From: Agrococcus carbonis
Lineage (GTDB): Bacteria > Actinomycetota > Actinomycetes > Actinomycetales > Microbacteriaceae
DNA length: 64,000 nt
Reading direction: 5' to 3'
NCBI RefSeq assembly: GCF_900104705.1
Contig: NZ_LT629734.1
Span: forward strand, 620,001-684,000
This document shows, piece after piece, positions 16,491 to 24,372 of the stretch. Made by a program: the position numbers and the translations under genes. The notes under the pieces were generated by a model, which saw nothing but the letters and a program-made list of their open reading frames with translations, searched no databases and was not told the DNA's origin. How positions within the stretch are numbered: the stretch's first letter is position 1; each line of letters starts with the position of its first letter.

Positions 16491-17966
16491 ATGACCGATG
16501 CGACGACGAAGGCCCAGGACTCGGCCGCCCCTGCCACCTCCAACCGCTCGACGACGCCGACGTCGTCGGCGTTCACCGAGCACATCCAGTCGGGATGGGC
16601 CGACCGCGAGGACGCGGCGCCCGAGCCCCGCGCCGCCGCCGCGTTCGCCGCCGAGCGCCGCGCGCGCATCTCGGCGCTGCACCCGGGCGTGCGCCTCGTG
16701 GTGCCCGCGGGCGGGCTCAAGGTGCGCTCGAACGACACCGACTACCCCTTCCGCGCGCACCCCGACTTCACGTACCTCACCGGCTGGGGATCGGATGCGG
16801 AGCCCGACTCGGTGCTCGTGCTCGAGCCCGAGGGTGACGGCCAGGGCGAGGGCCACCGCGCCACGCTCTACTTCCGCGGGCCCGCCGGGCGCGGCACGAC
16901 CGAGTTCTACGCGAATCCCGCGATCGGCGAGTTCTGGGTCGGCCCGCGCCCCTCGCTCGACCACGTCGCCGCCGACCTCGGCGTCGCGACCGCCGACCTC
17001 GGCGAGCTCGAGGGCGCGCTCGCCGGCACCGGCGCCGCGCTCGTCGTCACGGGCGCCGACCCGGCCGTCGAGGCGCTCGTCACGGGCGCCAACCCCGACG
17101 GCGACGTGCTCGCGCGCGACCTGAGCGAGCTGCGCCTCGTGAAGGACGCGCACGAGGTCGCCGAGATCCAGGCGGCCGTCGACGCGACCGCGCGCGGCTT
17201 CGACGACGTGATCGCCGACCTGACCGAGGCCACCCGCCATGAGCGCGGCGAGCGCGTGGTCGAGGGCGCCTTCCAACGCCGCGCGCGGCTCGACGGCAAC
17301 GCGGTCGGCTACGACACGATCGCCGCCTCCGGGCACCACGCGTGCTACCTGCACTGGACGCGCAACGACGGCGCGGTGCGCGCCGGCGACCTCATCCTGC
17401 TCGACGCCGGCGTCGAGGTCGACAGCCTCTACACCGCCGACATCACGCGCACGCTGCCGATCTCCGGCACGTTCTCGCCGCTGCAGCGGAAGGTCTACGA
17501 GGCCGTGCTCGAGGCCGCCGACGCCGCGTTCGCGATCGTGCGGCCCGGCATCGTGTTCAAGGAGGTGCACGCCGCCGCGATGGAGGTCATCGCGCGCCGC
17601 ACCGCCGAGTGGGGCCTGCTGCCGATCTCCGCCGAGGAGAGCCTGCAGCCCGACCAGCAGCTGCACCGTCGCTGGATGGTGCACGGCACGAGCCACCACC
17701 TCGGCCTCGACGTGCACGACTGCGCGCAGGCCCGGCGCGACTTCTACCACGACGGGATCGTGCGCGAGGGGATGGTCTTCACGATCGAGCCCGGCCTCTA
17801 CTTCCAGGCCGACGACCTCACCGTGCCCGAGGAGCTGCGCGGCATCGGCGTGCGCATCGAGGACGACATCCTCGTCACCGCCGAGGGCGCCGTGAACCTC
17901 TCGGGTGCCATCCCGCGCACGGCGGATGCGGTGGAGGCGTGGATGCGCGAGGTGCGGGAGCGCTGA
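16491..17966 (+). CDS. aminopeptidase P family (Xaa-Pro) metallopeptidase
   Basis: A 491-residue M24B peptidase that removes N-terminal residues preceding proline. The N-terminal creatinase-like domain spans about 40-225. The pita-bread catalytic domain carries the five metal ligands in order: Asp in LDAG (about 304) and TADIT (about 316), His in HGTSHHLGLDVHD (about 398), Glu in TIEPG (about 432) and Glu in RIEDD (about 457). Cytoplasmic, no signal peptide. Start ATG 16491 is preceded by GGGAGG at good distance. Convergent with lysE, sharing a small hairpin between the stops. Confidence 0.93.
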   Translation: MTDATTKAQDSAAPATSNRSTTPTSSAFTEHIQSGWADREDAAPEPRAAAAFAAERRARISALHPGVRLVVPAGGLKVRSNDTDYPFRAHPDFTYLTGWGSDAEPDSVLVLEPEGDGQGEGHRATLYFRGPAGRGTTEFYANPAIGEFWVGPRPSLDHVAADLGVATADLGELEGALAGTGAALVVTGADPAVEALVTGANPDGDVLARDLSELRLVKDAHEVAEIQAAVDATARGFDDVIADLTEATRHERGERVVEGAFQRRARLDGNAVGYDTIAASGHHACYLHWTRNDGAVRAGDLILLDAGVEVDSLYTADITRTLPISGTFSPLQRKVYEAVLEAADAAFAIVRPGIVFKEVHAAAMEVIARRTAEWGLLPISAEESLQPDQQLHRRWMVHGTSHHLGLDVHDCAQARRDFYHDGIVREGMVFTIEPGLYFQADDLTVPEELRGIGVRIEDDILVTAEGAVNLSGAIPRTADAVEAWMREVRER

Positions 17967-17986
17967 CGCCGGCCGGTCAGCCGGCG
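17967..17986. terminator. small bidirectional hairpin
   Basis: CGCCGG (17967-17972) and CCGGCG (17981-17986) pair with an 8-nt loop between the convergent peptidase and lysE stops, overlapping the end of lysE. Short stem, no U-tract; weak support. Confidence 0.35.
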
Positions 17987-18636
17987 ACGAGCGTGATCGC
18001 GATCCCGAGCATCACGGCAGCGATGGCCCCGTCGAGGACGCGCCAGGCGCGCTCGGTGCGCAGCAGCGGCGCGAGGTAGCGCGCGCCGTAGCCGAAGAGC
18101 ACGAACCACAGCGTGCTGCCGGCGATGCCGCCCGCGAGGAACCACCAGCGCGCTTCGCCGTGCGTCGCGGCGACCGAGCCGAGCACGACCGTCGTCTCGA
18201 CGATCGCGTGCGGGTTGAGCCACGTGACGGCGAGGATCGTGCCGAGCGTCACGAGCCGGCCGCGGCGCGTCCGGACGGCGACCGCTCCCCCGGCGGCGTC
18301 CTCGGCCGCATTCGGCGCGTCCGCGGCCTGCAGCGAGCCGCCGCCGCGCCAGGCGCGGCGGGCGCTGAGGAGCACGTAGCCGAGGATGAACAGCGCCCCC
18401 GCCCAGCGGGCCACCGTCTCGAGCCAGGGCTGCGAGGTCACGAGCGTCGCGACGCCCGCGACGCCGATCGCCTGCAGGATCGCGTCGCTCACGACGCACA
18501 CGAGCACCACGAGCCCGACGTGCTCGCGCCGCAGGCCCTGCCGCAGCACCACGGCGTTCTGCGCGCCGATCGAGACGATGAGGCCGAGGCACAGCCCGAG
18601 GCCCGACACGAGGGCGATGACATGCTGCTGCTCCAT
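17977..18636 (-). CDS. lysE: LysE/ArgO family basic amino acid exporter
   Basis: A 219-residue inner-membrane protein with five or six membrane segments. The N-terminal signature GLGLCLGLIVSIGAQNAVVLRQGL, especially SIGAQNAxVLRQGL, is diagnostic for LysE/ArgO exporters of lysine and arginine; the central VTWLNPHAIVET is also typical (given here in part). The hydrophilic loop at about 115-145 is longer and Ala-rich. The start is ATG 18636: TAGCGT lies 7 nt upstream and the longer open frame from 18708 would run through the regulator's operator. It is divergent from a LysG/ArgP-type activator, the classical pair that relieves lysine or arginine overload. Confidence 0.92.
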   Translation of the reverse strand: MEQQHVIALVSGLGLCLGLIVSIGAQNAVVLRQGLRREHVGLVVLVCVVSDAILQAIGVAGVATLVTSQPWLETVARWAGALFILGYVLLSARRAWRGGGSLQAADAPNAAEDAAGGAVAVRTRRGRLVTLGTILAVTWLNPHAIVETTVVLGSVAATHGEARWWFLAGGIAGSTLWFVLFGYGARYLAPLLRTERAWRVLDGAIAAVMLGIAITLVAG

Positions 18637-18643
18637 GCCCGCC

Positions 18644-18673
18644 ACGCTATTGAGCCGACCGGATGCAGTCCAA
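18644..18673 (-). promoter_or_regulatory. lysE promoter
   Basis: On the minus strand, TTGGAC (18668-18673) and TAGCGT (18644-18649) are spaced by 18 bp, and the -10 is 7 nt from the lysE ATG. The -35 touches the left arm of the operator, the usual place for a class I LysR-type activator. Confidence 0.6.
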
Positions 18674-18715
18674 CGATAGATCCTGGAGCGTCGTAAGCGT
18701 TCCTTCATCTATCGT
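18673..18715. promoter_or_regulatory. LysG operator
   Basis: A perfect 9-bp inverted repeat: ACGATAGAT (18673-18681) and ATCTATCGT (18707-18715), separated by 25 bp, fills the lysE-lysG intergenic region. The left arm abuts the lysE -35 and the right arm contains the lysG -10, as expected for activation of lysE and autorepression of lysG. Binding is inferred. Confidence 0.65.
18710..18715 (+). promoter_or_regulatory. -10 box of lysG
   Basis: TATCGT, 6 nt upstream of the GTG at 18722, inside the right arm of the operator. Fixes the GTG start and predicts a leaderless mRNA. Confidence 0.5.
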
Positions 18716-18721
18716 GGCGAC

Positions 18722-19609
18722 GTGGACCTGCCGCTCGAGCACCTGCGCACCCTCGCCGCCGCCGTCGATGCCGGGACGCTCGATCGCGCGGCGGCGCAGC
18801 TCGGCGTCACGCCGAGCGCCGTGAGCCAGCGCATCCGGGCGATCGAGCAGCGCGTCGGCCGCATCGTGCTGCAGCGCACCAAGCCGGTGCGCCCGACCGC
18901 CGCTGGCGAGCCGCTCGTGCGGCTCGCCCGCCAGCTCGGCCTGCTCGAGCGCGAGGCGCTCGACGCGCTCGGCGCCGACGACGCCGGCGGCGGGCCCCGC
19001 GTCGCGCTCGCGGTCAACGCCGATTCGCTCATCACGTGGTTCCTGCCCGTGCTCGCGCGGGTCACCGCCGAGCGCGCGGTCACGTTCGAGCTGCACCGCG
19101 AGGACCAGGAGCGCACCGCGCAGCTGCTCGAGGCCGGCACCGTCATGGGCGCCGTCACCGCGCAGCGCGAGCCGGTCTCCGGCTGCGTCTCGTCGCCGCT
19201 CGGGCGGATGCGCTACGTGCCGGTCGCCGAGCGCGCGTTCGCCGAGCGGTGGCTGCCGGAGGGCCCGACCGCTGCGGCGCTCGAGCGCGCCCCGCTCGTC
19301 GACTTCGACGCGCACGACACGCTGCAGACGGCGTTCGCGCGGCTGCGCGGCGCGGAGTCCACGGGACCTCGGCACGTCATCAGCGCATCCGCCGAGTTCG
19401 CGGAGGCCGTGCGCATGGGCCTCGGCTGGGGCATGCTGCTGCCCGGGCAGTTCGAGGCCGGCGTCGCCGACGGCTCGCTCGTCGTGCTCTCGGACGAGAC
19501 GATCGAGGTGCCGCTGTGGTGGCAGCGCTGGAACCTCGCCTCCCCGCTGCTCGACCTCGTGAGCGACGCGGTCGCGGATGCGGCGCGCGCGTCGGACGCG
19601 CTCGTGTGA
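18722..19609 (+). CDS. lysG: LysR-family regulator, LysG/ArgP type
   Basis: A 295-residue LysR-type regulator. The helix-turn-helix is at about 18-40 (LDRAAAQLGVTPSAVSQRIR), followed by a linker helix and a two-lobed effector domain from about 95. Length and the motif set (AVNADSLxTWFLP, near 98-110) match the LysG/ArgP/IciA subgroup that senses lysine or arginine and activates the exporter gene. GTG start at 18722 is set by the -10 box 6 nt upstream. Divergent from lysE across an 85-bp region with a clear dyad operator. Confidence 0.93.
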   Translation: MDLPLEHLRTLAAAVDAGTLDRAAAQLGVTPSAVSQRIRAIEQRVGRIVLQRTKPVRPTAAGEPLVRLARQLGLLEREALDALGADDAGGGPRVALAVNADSLITWFLPVLARVTAERAVTFELHREDQERTAQLLEAGTVMGAVTAQREPVSGCVSSPLGRMRYVPVAERAFAERWLPEGPTAAALERAPLVDFDAHDTLQTAFARLRGAESTGPRHVISASAEFAEAVRMGLGWGMLLPGQFEAGVADGSLVVLSDETIEVPLWWQRWNLASPLLDLVSDAVADAARASDALV

Positions 19610-19624
19610 CGCCGCGGCGACCCG

Positions 19625-20272
19625 CTACGGCGCGGGCGGCGCCTGGGGGTCGCGCGATGCGGGGCCCTGCCCCGGCTCGGCCGATGGTGCCTCGTCGGGG
19701 GAAGTCGGCTCGGGAGTCGAGGGCATGCGCTGCTCGGGCGCGGGCGGCGGCGCCGCCTGCAGCTGCGCCTCGGTGGGCACCGTGCCCTGCTGCTGACCGG
19801 CCTGGCGCTGCCCGATGATGTGCATCGCGCGGCCCGCGCTCTCCTGCGGCGCGACGACGTCGTAGCGGCTCGCGAGCACCTGCTGCGTCGACGCGAAGTC
19901 GCGCTTGCGGCGCACGATCGAGTGCTGCACGACCGAGAGCAGGATGCCGAAGGCGAGCCCCAGCAGCGGGAAGACGAGCACGGAGCCGACGGCCTCGGGC
20001 ACGAAGAGCAGGAACATGAGCCCCATGAACGCGCCGAAGCCGAGGCCCCGGAGGGCGCCGCGCATCGCGACCTTGCCCCACGTGAGGCGGCCGACGATGC
20101 GCTCGACGAGCTTGAGGTCGTTGCCGATGATCGCGAGCCCGGCGAGCTCGGTGTCGGAGCCCGACACCTTGGCGATGGCCGCCTGCGCCTGGTCGTAGGT
20201 CTCGTACGACGCGACGACGACGCCGCGCGGCAGGCCCTGGTCGCCTGCGGCCGCTCGCTGGAACATGGTCAC
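19625..20272 (-). CDS. general stress protein 17M-like membrane protein
   Basis: A 215-residue protein. Residues 15-60 (GVVVASYETYDQAQAAIAKV, then ELAGLAIIGNDL) match the General stress protein 17M-like domain; two membrane segments follow at about 72-115; the C-terminal 75 residues are Pro/Gln/Glu-rich and probably disordered. Function unknown; family members are stress induced in Bacillus. GTG at 20272 is chosen because GGAGG lies 8 nt upstream; ATG 20266 is six bases further in. It is divergent from the MgtE-N/CBS gene, a layout I recall from mycobacteria. Confidence 0.82.
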   Translation of the reverse strand: MTMFQRAAAGDQGLPRGVVVASYETYDQAQAAIAKVSGSDTELAGLAIIGNDLKLVERIVGRLTWGKVAMRGALRGLGFGAFMGLMFLLFVPEAVGSVLVFPLLGLAFGILLSVVQHSIVRRKRDFASTQQVLASRYDVVAPQESAGRAMHIIGQRQAGQQQGTVPTEAQLQAAPPPAPEQRMPSTPEPTSPDEAPSAEPGQGPASRDPQAPPAP

Positions 20273-20340
20273 CCGGCAATCCTCCCACGCGGCCCGTCGA
20301 GGGCACGGGCGGGTTCGCTGTGAGCGTCAGGCTCGCGCGG

Positions 20341-20346
20341 TACGTT
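20341..20346 (+). promoter_or_regulatory. -10 box of the MgtE-N/CBS gene
   Basis: TACGTT, 7 nt upstream of the ATG at 20354. It excludes the ATG at 20345, which would overlap the box itself. Confidence 0.5.
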
Positions 20347-20353
20347 GGACGCC

Positions 20354-21583
20354 ATGAGCGCTCCGACCGTCTTCGTCGCCCGCCTCGCGGGTGCGGGCGT
20401 GTTCGACCCCGCGGGCGAGCGCATCGGCAAGGTGCGCGACGTCGTCACCGTGCCGCGCCAGGACGCCTCGCCGCGCGTCGTCGGGCTCGTCGTCGAGGAC
20501 CGCGGGCGCCAGCGCGTCTTCCTCTCGATCGGCCGCGTGCTCTCGATCGGCGGCGGCCAGCTCATCGCGTCGGCCATCAGCGAGCGCCGCTTCAGCCAGC
20601 GCGGCTCCGAGCGCCTGCTGCTCGCCGACGTCATCGGCCGCACCGTCACCCTGCAGGACGGCACGACGGCGCTCGTCGAGGACCTCTCGATCGCCGAGCG
20701 GGGTCCCGGCGAGTGGGAGGTGCACGAGCTCTTCCTCCGCAAGCCCAAGACCGGCCCGTTCGGCAAGGGGCCGACGACCCTCGCGCTCTGGAACGAGGTT
20801 CGGCACGAGCTCGACGCCGAGCACGACACCGAGCACCTGCTCGCCGCGCTCGAGGAGCTGCCGGCCGCCGACGCCGCCTCGGCGATGCTCGACCTGCCGA
20901 CGCAGCGCATGATCGAGGTCGCCGAGGACCTCTCGGACGACCGCCTTGCCGACATCCTCGAGGAGATGCACGAGGATCGGCAGCTCGAGATCCTCGACGC
21001 CCTCGGCGACCACCGCATGGCCGACGTGCTCGACCAGATGGAGCCCGACGACGCCGCCGACCTCATCGGTCACATGCCCGCCGAGCGCGGCGAGACGCTG
21101 CTCGAGCTCATGGACCCCGAGGAGGCGGAGGACGTGCGCATGCTGCTCTCGTTCGGCGCCGACACCGCGGGCGGCCTCATGACGACCGAGCCGATCATCC
21201 TCGCCTCCGACGCGACCGTCGCCGAGGCGCTCGCGCTCATGCGCCGCCACGAGGTCGCGCCCGCGCTCGCCGCCGCGATCTGCGTGACGCTGCCGCCCTA
21301 CGAGGCCCCCACCGGCCGCTTCCTCGGCATGGTGCACTTCCAGCGGCTGCTGCGGTACCCGCCCAACGAGCGCGTCGGCACGCTGCTCGACGAGCTCATC
21401 GAGCCGGTGCTCGTGAGCGACACCGCGGCCGAGGTCACGCGCCGGATGGCCGCCTACAACCTCGTCTCGGTGCCCGTCGTCGACCCCGCGGGGCGGCTCG
21501 TCGGCGTCGTCACGATCGACGACGTGCTCGACCACCTGCTGCCGGCCGACTGGCGCGCGCAGGAGGAGGGATCGCATGGCTGA
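20354..21583 (+). CDS. cytosolic MgtE N-domain/CBS protein without channel
   Basis: A 409-residue soluble protein. It begins with a PRC-barrel-like segment (about 1-90, FDPAGERIGKVRDVV), continues with the superhelical MgtE N-terminal domain (about 150-265; repeated LxxMxxDRxxEILxxL helices) and ends with two CBS motifs (about 270-405) including the MgtE hallmark AGGLMT and SVPVVDPAGRLVGVVTIDDV. In true MgtE magnesium channels a five-helix pore would follow; here the protein simply stops, and its last 8 bp overlap a DUF1003 membrane protein gene. A Mg2+- or nucleotide-sensing role with that partner is plausible but unproven. The ATG at 20354 has TACGTT 7 nt upstream. Confidence 0.88.
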   Translation: MSAPTVFVARLAGAGVFDPAGERIGKVRDVVTVPRQDASPRVVGLVVEDRGRQRVFLSIGRVLSIGGGQLIASAISERRFSQRGSERLLLADVIGRTVTLQDGTTALVEDLSIAERGPGEWEVHELFLRKPKTGPFGKGPTTLALWNEVRHELDAEHDTEHLLAALEELPAADAASAMLDLPTQRMIEVAEDLSDDRLADILEEMHEDRQLEILDALGDHRMADVLDQMEPDDAADLIGHMPAERGETLLELMDPEEAEDVRMLLSFGADTAGGLMTTEPIILASDATVAEALALMRRHEVAPALAAAICVTLPPYEAPTGRFLGMVHFQRLLRYPPNERVGTLLDELIEPVLVSDTAAEVTRRMAAYNLVSVPVVDPAGRLVGVVTIDDVLDHLLPADWRAQEEGSHG

Positions 21584-22088
21584 CCGCGAGCGCGACCAGC
21601 GCGACCGCGACGAGTCCTTCGCGCGCCCCAAGGCGCGCCGACGCATCCGCATGCCCCAGTCGAAGGATCGCTTCGGGCGGTTCACCGAGGCGTTCGCGCG
21701 CGGGATGGGGACGCCCGCGTTCCTCATCGGCATGACCGTCTTCTGCGGGTTCTGGCTCACCTACAACTCGATCGCGCCGGCCGAGGCGCAGTTCGACCCC
21801 CAGGACCAGGGCTTTCCGCTGCTCACGCTCGTGCTGAGCCTGCAGGCCTCCTACGCCGCGCCCCTGCTGCTGCTCGCGCAGAACCGCCAGGACGACCGCG
21901 ACCGCGTGCAGATCGAGCAGGACCGCCTGCGCGCCGAGCGCAACCTCAACGACACCGAGTACCTCGCGCGCGAGGTCGTGGCGCTGCGCATGGCGATGCG
22001 CGACATGGCCACGCGCGAGTTCATCCGCGCCGAGCTGCGATCGTTCGTCGACGACCTCGACGAGCGGCGCGCGCGCGACGAGCCGTGA
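21576..22088 (+). CDS. DUF1003 family membrane protein
   Basis: A 170-residue protein with a basic N terminus, two membrane segments (about 48-68 and 80-102; FLIGMTVFCGFWLTYN is the DUF1003 signature region) and a charged coiled-coil-like cytoplasmic tail (QDDRDRVQIEQDRLRAERN). Function unknown. The ATG overlaps the end of the MgtE-N/CBS gene by 8 bp and has GGAGGAGGG just upstream, so the two proteins are made together. This pairing, conserved in other actinobacteria to my knowledge, suggests that DUF1003 supplies the membrane part of a complex with the cytosolic CBS protein. Confidence 0.88.
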   Translation: MADRERDQRDRDESFARPKARRRIRMPQSKDRFGRFTEAFARGMGTPAFLIGMTVFCGFWLTYNSIAPAEAQFDPQDQGFPLLTLVLSLQASYAAPLLLLAQNRQDDRDRVQIEQDRLRAERNLNDTEYLAREVVALRMAMRDMATREFIRAELRSFVDDLDERRARDEP

Positions 22089-22098
22089 CGGGCACGCC

Positions 22099-23190
22099 GT
22101 GACCGCGAGCCTCGACCCGGCGCTCGAGCGCGCCCTCCGGGCGGTCATCGACCCCGAGATCCGCCGCCCGCTCGTCGAGCTCGACATGATCCCCTCGGCG
22201 ACCCTCGACGGCGGCGTCGCGCGCATCGCGCTCGAGCTCACCGTGGCCGCGTGCCCCGCGGCCGACCGGATCGAGGCGGATGTGCGGCAGGCGGCCGCGC
22301 AGGTCGAGGGCGTCGAGCGCGTCGAGGTCGCCGTCGGCGTCATGGAGCCCGCGACGCGGCAGGCGCTCGTCGAGCGGCTGCGCGGCTCGCGCCCGCAGCA
22401 GTTCGGGCCCGGGACCCTCACGCGCATCATCGCGATCGCGAGCGGGAAGGGCGGCGTGGGCAAGTCGACCGTGACGGCGAACCTCGCGGTCGCGCTCGCG
22501 GCTCGCGGCCTCGCGGTCGGCGTCATCGACGCCGACGTCCACGGCTACTCGATCCCGGCGCTGCTCGGCACCGACGCGCGGCCGACCCGGGTCGGCGACA
22601 TGATGATGCCGCCCGAGGCGCACGGCGTGCGCCTCGTCTCGATCGGCATGTTCGTCGAGGGCAACCGCTCGGTCTCGTGGCGCGGGCCGATGCTGCACCG
22701 CACCCTCGCGCAGTTCCTCACCGACGTGTGGTGGGGCGACCTCGACGTGCTGCTCATCGACATGCCGCCGGGCACGGGCGACGTCGCGATCTCGCTCGGC
22801 CAGCTGCTGCCGCACGCCGAGGTGCTCGTCGTCACGACGCCCCAGAGCGCCGCCGCCGACGTCGCCGAGCGCGCGGCCGAGGTCGCGCGCCAGACCGGCC
22901 AGTCCGTGCTCGGCGTCGTCGAGAACATGGCGGGCCTGCCCCAGCCCGACGGCACGATCCTCGAGCTGTTCGGCTCCGGCGGCGGCGACGAGGCCGCGCG
23001 GCGCCTGGGCGTGCCGCTGCTCGCGCGCATCCCGCTCTCGATCGCGCTCCGCGAGGGCGGCGACGCGGGCGCGCCCGTCGTGGCGTCGACACCCGCCGAC
23101 CCCGCCGCATCCGCCGTCATCCGCCTCGCCGAGGCGCTGCGCGGCACGCGACCGATCGCCGGGCGCTCGCTGCCGCTCGCCCCCGCGTGA
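22099..23190 (+). CDS. mrp: Mrp/NBP35 family iron-sulfur carrier ATPase
   Basis: A 363-residue P-loop ATPase of the MinD/Mrp group. An N-terminal DUF59-like domain (about 5-90) precedes the deviant Walker A GKGGVGKST (116-124), the DADVHGYS switch and LLIDMPPGTGD. These proteins carry and deliver Fe-S clusters. The C-terminal CxxC that bridges the cluster in many Mrp/ApbC proteins is missing: the stretch VENMAGLPQPDGT has no Cys. I believe this is usual for actinobacterial Mrp. GTG start 10 bp after the DUF1003 stop, so it belongs to the same operon. Confidence 0.9.
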   Translation: MTASLDPALERALRAVIDPEIRRPLVELDMIPSATLDGGVARIALELTVAACPAADRIEADVRQAAAQVEGVERVEVAVGVMEPATRQALVERLRGSRPQQFGPGTLTRIIAIASGKGGVGKSTVTANLAVALAARGLAVGVIDADVHGYSIPALLGTDARPTRVGDMMMPPEAHGVRLVSIGMFVEGNRSVSWRGPMLHRTLAQFLTDVWWGDLDVLLIDMPPGTGDVAISLGQLLPHAEVLVVTTPQSAAADVAERAAEVARQTGQSVLGVVENMAGLPQPDGTILELFGSGGGDEAARRLGVPLLARIPLSIALREGGDAGAPVVASTPADPAASAVIRLAEALRGTRPIAGRSLPLAPA

Positions 23191-23208
23191 GGGCGCGGTC
23201 GCGCCGCG

Positions 23209-23580
23209 TCAGGTCGCCTCGTCGTCGAACCGCATCGGCCCCTGCTGCCGACGCGGCAGCGACGTGACCGAGGCGACGGCGGATGCGGCCGCCGCGGTCC
23301 GGAAGTCGGGGCGCGCGGGCGGGTCGTCGCGCAGGGCGTCGCGCACGATGCGCCGCGGGTCGTACTGGCGCGGGTCGAGCTTGCGCCAGTCGACCTCGTC
23401 GAACTCGGGCCCCATCTCCTCGCGCATGCGCTCCTTCGCGCCGCCGGCGAGGTCGCGCAGGCCGCGCACGAGCGTGCCGAGGCGCTCCGCGAGCGCGGGC
23501 AGCCGCTCGGGGCCGATGAGCACGGCCGCGAGGATCGCGATGATCAGCAGCTTGTCGAGGGTGATGCCGGCGAGGGACAC
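23209..23580 (-). CDS. tatB: Sec-independent translocase protein TatB
   Basis: A 123-residue protein with one N-terminal membrane helix (about 8-25), the hinge motif IGPERLP and an amphipathic helix LAERLGTLVRGLRDLAGGAKERM, followed by a short acidic and then variable tail. This is the TatA/B architecture; IGPERLP and the length favour TatB, the receptor partner of TatC for twin-arginine substrates. The GTG start at 23580 leaves only 4 residues before the hydrophobic helix and has TACCCT 6 nt upstream. Convergent with mrp, 18 bp apart. Confidence 0.9.
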   Translation of the reverse strand: MSLAGITLDKLLIIAILAAVLIGPERLPALAERLGTLVRGLRDLAGGAKERMREEMGPEFDEVDWRKLDPRQYDPRRIVRDALRDDPPARPDFRTAAAASAVASVTSLPRRQQGPMRFDDEAT

Positions 23581-23586
23581 CCCTCC

Positions 23587-23592
23587 AGGGTA
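23587..23592 (-). promoter_or_regulatory. -10 box of tatB
   Basis: Minus-strand TACCCT, 6 nt from the GTG at 23580. The intervening GGAGGG could also be read as an SD. Confidence 0.45.
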
Positions 23593-23639
23593 GTCGAGCC
23601 GCGCGGCGAGCCTCGGCGGTGCGGATGCGTGCCCATGGG

Positions 23640-23645
23640 TACGCT
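23640..23645 (+). promoter_or_regulatory. -10 box of the methyltransferase gene
   Basis: TACGCT, 16 nt upstream of the GTG at 23662. It lies downstream of the in-frame ATG at 23629, which therefore is not the start. Confidence 0.45.
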
Positions 23646-23661
23646 CGAGGCCGGAGGAACC

Positions 23662-24300
23662 GTGCAGACATCACCGCTCATCGCCAAGTACCTCGACGAC
23701 CTCGCCGCGGAGGACGAGGTGCTCACCGGAGCGCGAGACGCCTCGGTCGAGCTCGGCATCACCCCCATCGCGCCCGCCGTGGGCGCCCAGCTCGCCGCGA
23801 TCGCCGCCGCGACGCAGGCGAGCGCGATCCTCGAGGTGGGCACGGGCGCCGGCGTGAGCGGCCTCTGGCTGCTGCGCGGCGCGCCCGGCGCGACCCTCAC
23901 GTCGATCGACACCGAGCTCGACCATCAGCAGCACGCGCGCTCGTCGTTCGCCCGCGCGGGCATCCCGGTGACCCGCGCGAGGCTCATCACGGGCCGAGCG
24001 CGCGACGTGCTGCCGCGCATGAACGAGTCGAGCTACGACATCGTGCTCATCGACGCGGATCCCGCGGGGCTCCTCGAGTACGTCGAGCACGCGCTCTCGC
24101 TCGTGCGGGTCGGCGGCTCGGTGCTCGTCGCGCACGCGCTGCTGGGCGGTCGGGTCGCCGACCCCGCCCAGCGGGGCGACGCCGTGGCCGACCTCCGCGC
24201 GCTGCTGCGCGAGCTCTCGACCTCGGATGCCGTGCGCGCCGCGATCAGCCCGGTCGGCGACGGCCTGCTGCAGATCGTGCGGTTGCCCGAACCCGCGTGA
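23662..24300 (+). CDS. O-methyltransferase (class I, SAM-dependent)
   Basis: A 212-residue class I methyltransferase of the catechol-O-methyltransferase-like MTF3 family. The SAM-binding motif I is ILEVGTGAGVSGLWLLRG (about 57-74), SIDTELD is the acidic loop that binds the ribose, and YDIVLIDADPAG is motif IV. Substrate unknown. GTG at 23662 is chosen because GGAGG sits 4-5 nt upstream and the -10 box lies after the alternative ATG. Located beside tatB, as I recall in mycobacteria, where a sigma/anti-sigma pair lies between; here that pair is absent. Confidence 0.88.
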   Translation: MQTSPLIAKYLDDLAAEDEVLTGARDASVELGITPIAPAVGAQLAAIAAATQASAILEVGTGAGVSGLWLLRGAPGATLTSIDTELDHQQHARSSFARAGIPVTRARLITGRARDVLPRMNESSYDIVLIDADPAGLLEYVEHALSLVRVGGSVLVAHALLGGRVADPAQRGDAVADLRALLRELSTSDAVRAAISPVGDGLLQIVRLPEPA

Positions 24301-24307
24301 GACACGA

Positions 24308-24339
24308 GGAGGGGCCGATCCTCGCGGACCGGCCCCTCC
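24308..24339. terminator. strong bidirectional terminator hairpin
   Basis: GGAGGGGCCG (24308-24317) pairs perfectly with CGGCCCCTCC (24330-24339), loop 12 nt, between the convergent methyltransferase and DUF3117 genes. Confidence 0.7.
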
Positions 24340-24342
24340 CCT

Positions 24343-24364
24343 GATCGACCATCGTCGGTCGATC
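24343..24364. terminator. second hairpin in the same gap
   Basis: GATCGACC (24343-24350) pairs with GGTCGATC (24357-24364), loop 6 nt. It lies 8 bp after the DUF3117 stop on the minus strand and probably terminates that gene. Confidence 0.55.
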
Positions 24365-24372
24365 CGACGCGG

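Noticed and set aside
23640..24300. Expected sigma/anti-sigma genes near tatB
   Set aside because: In mycobacteria such genes are found here, but the 81-bp gap between tatB and the methyltransferase has no room for them.
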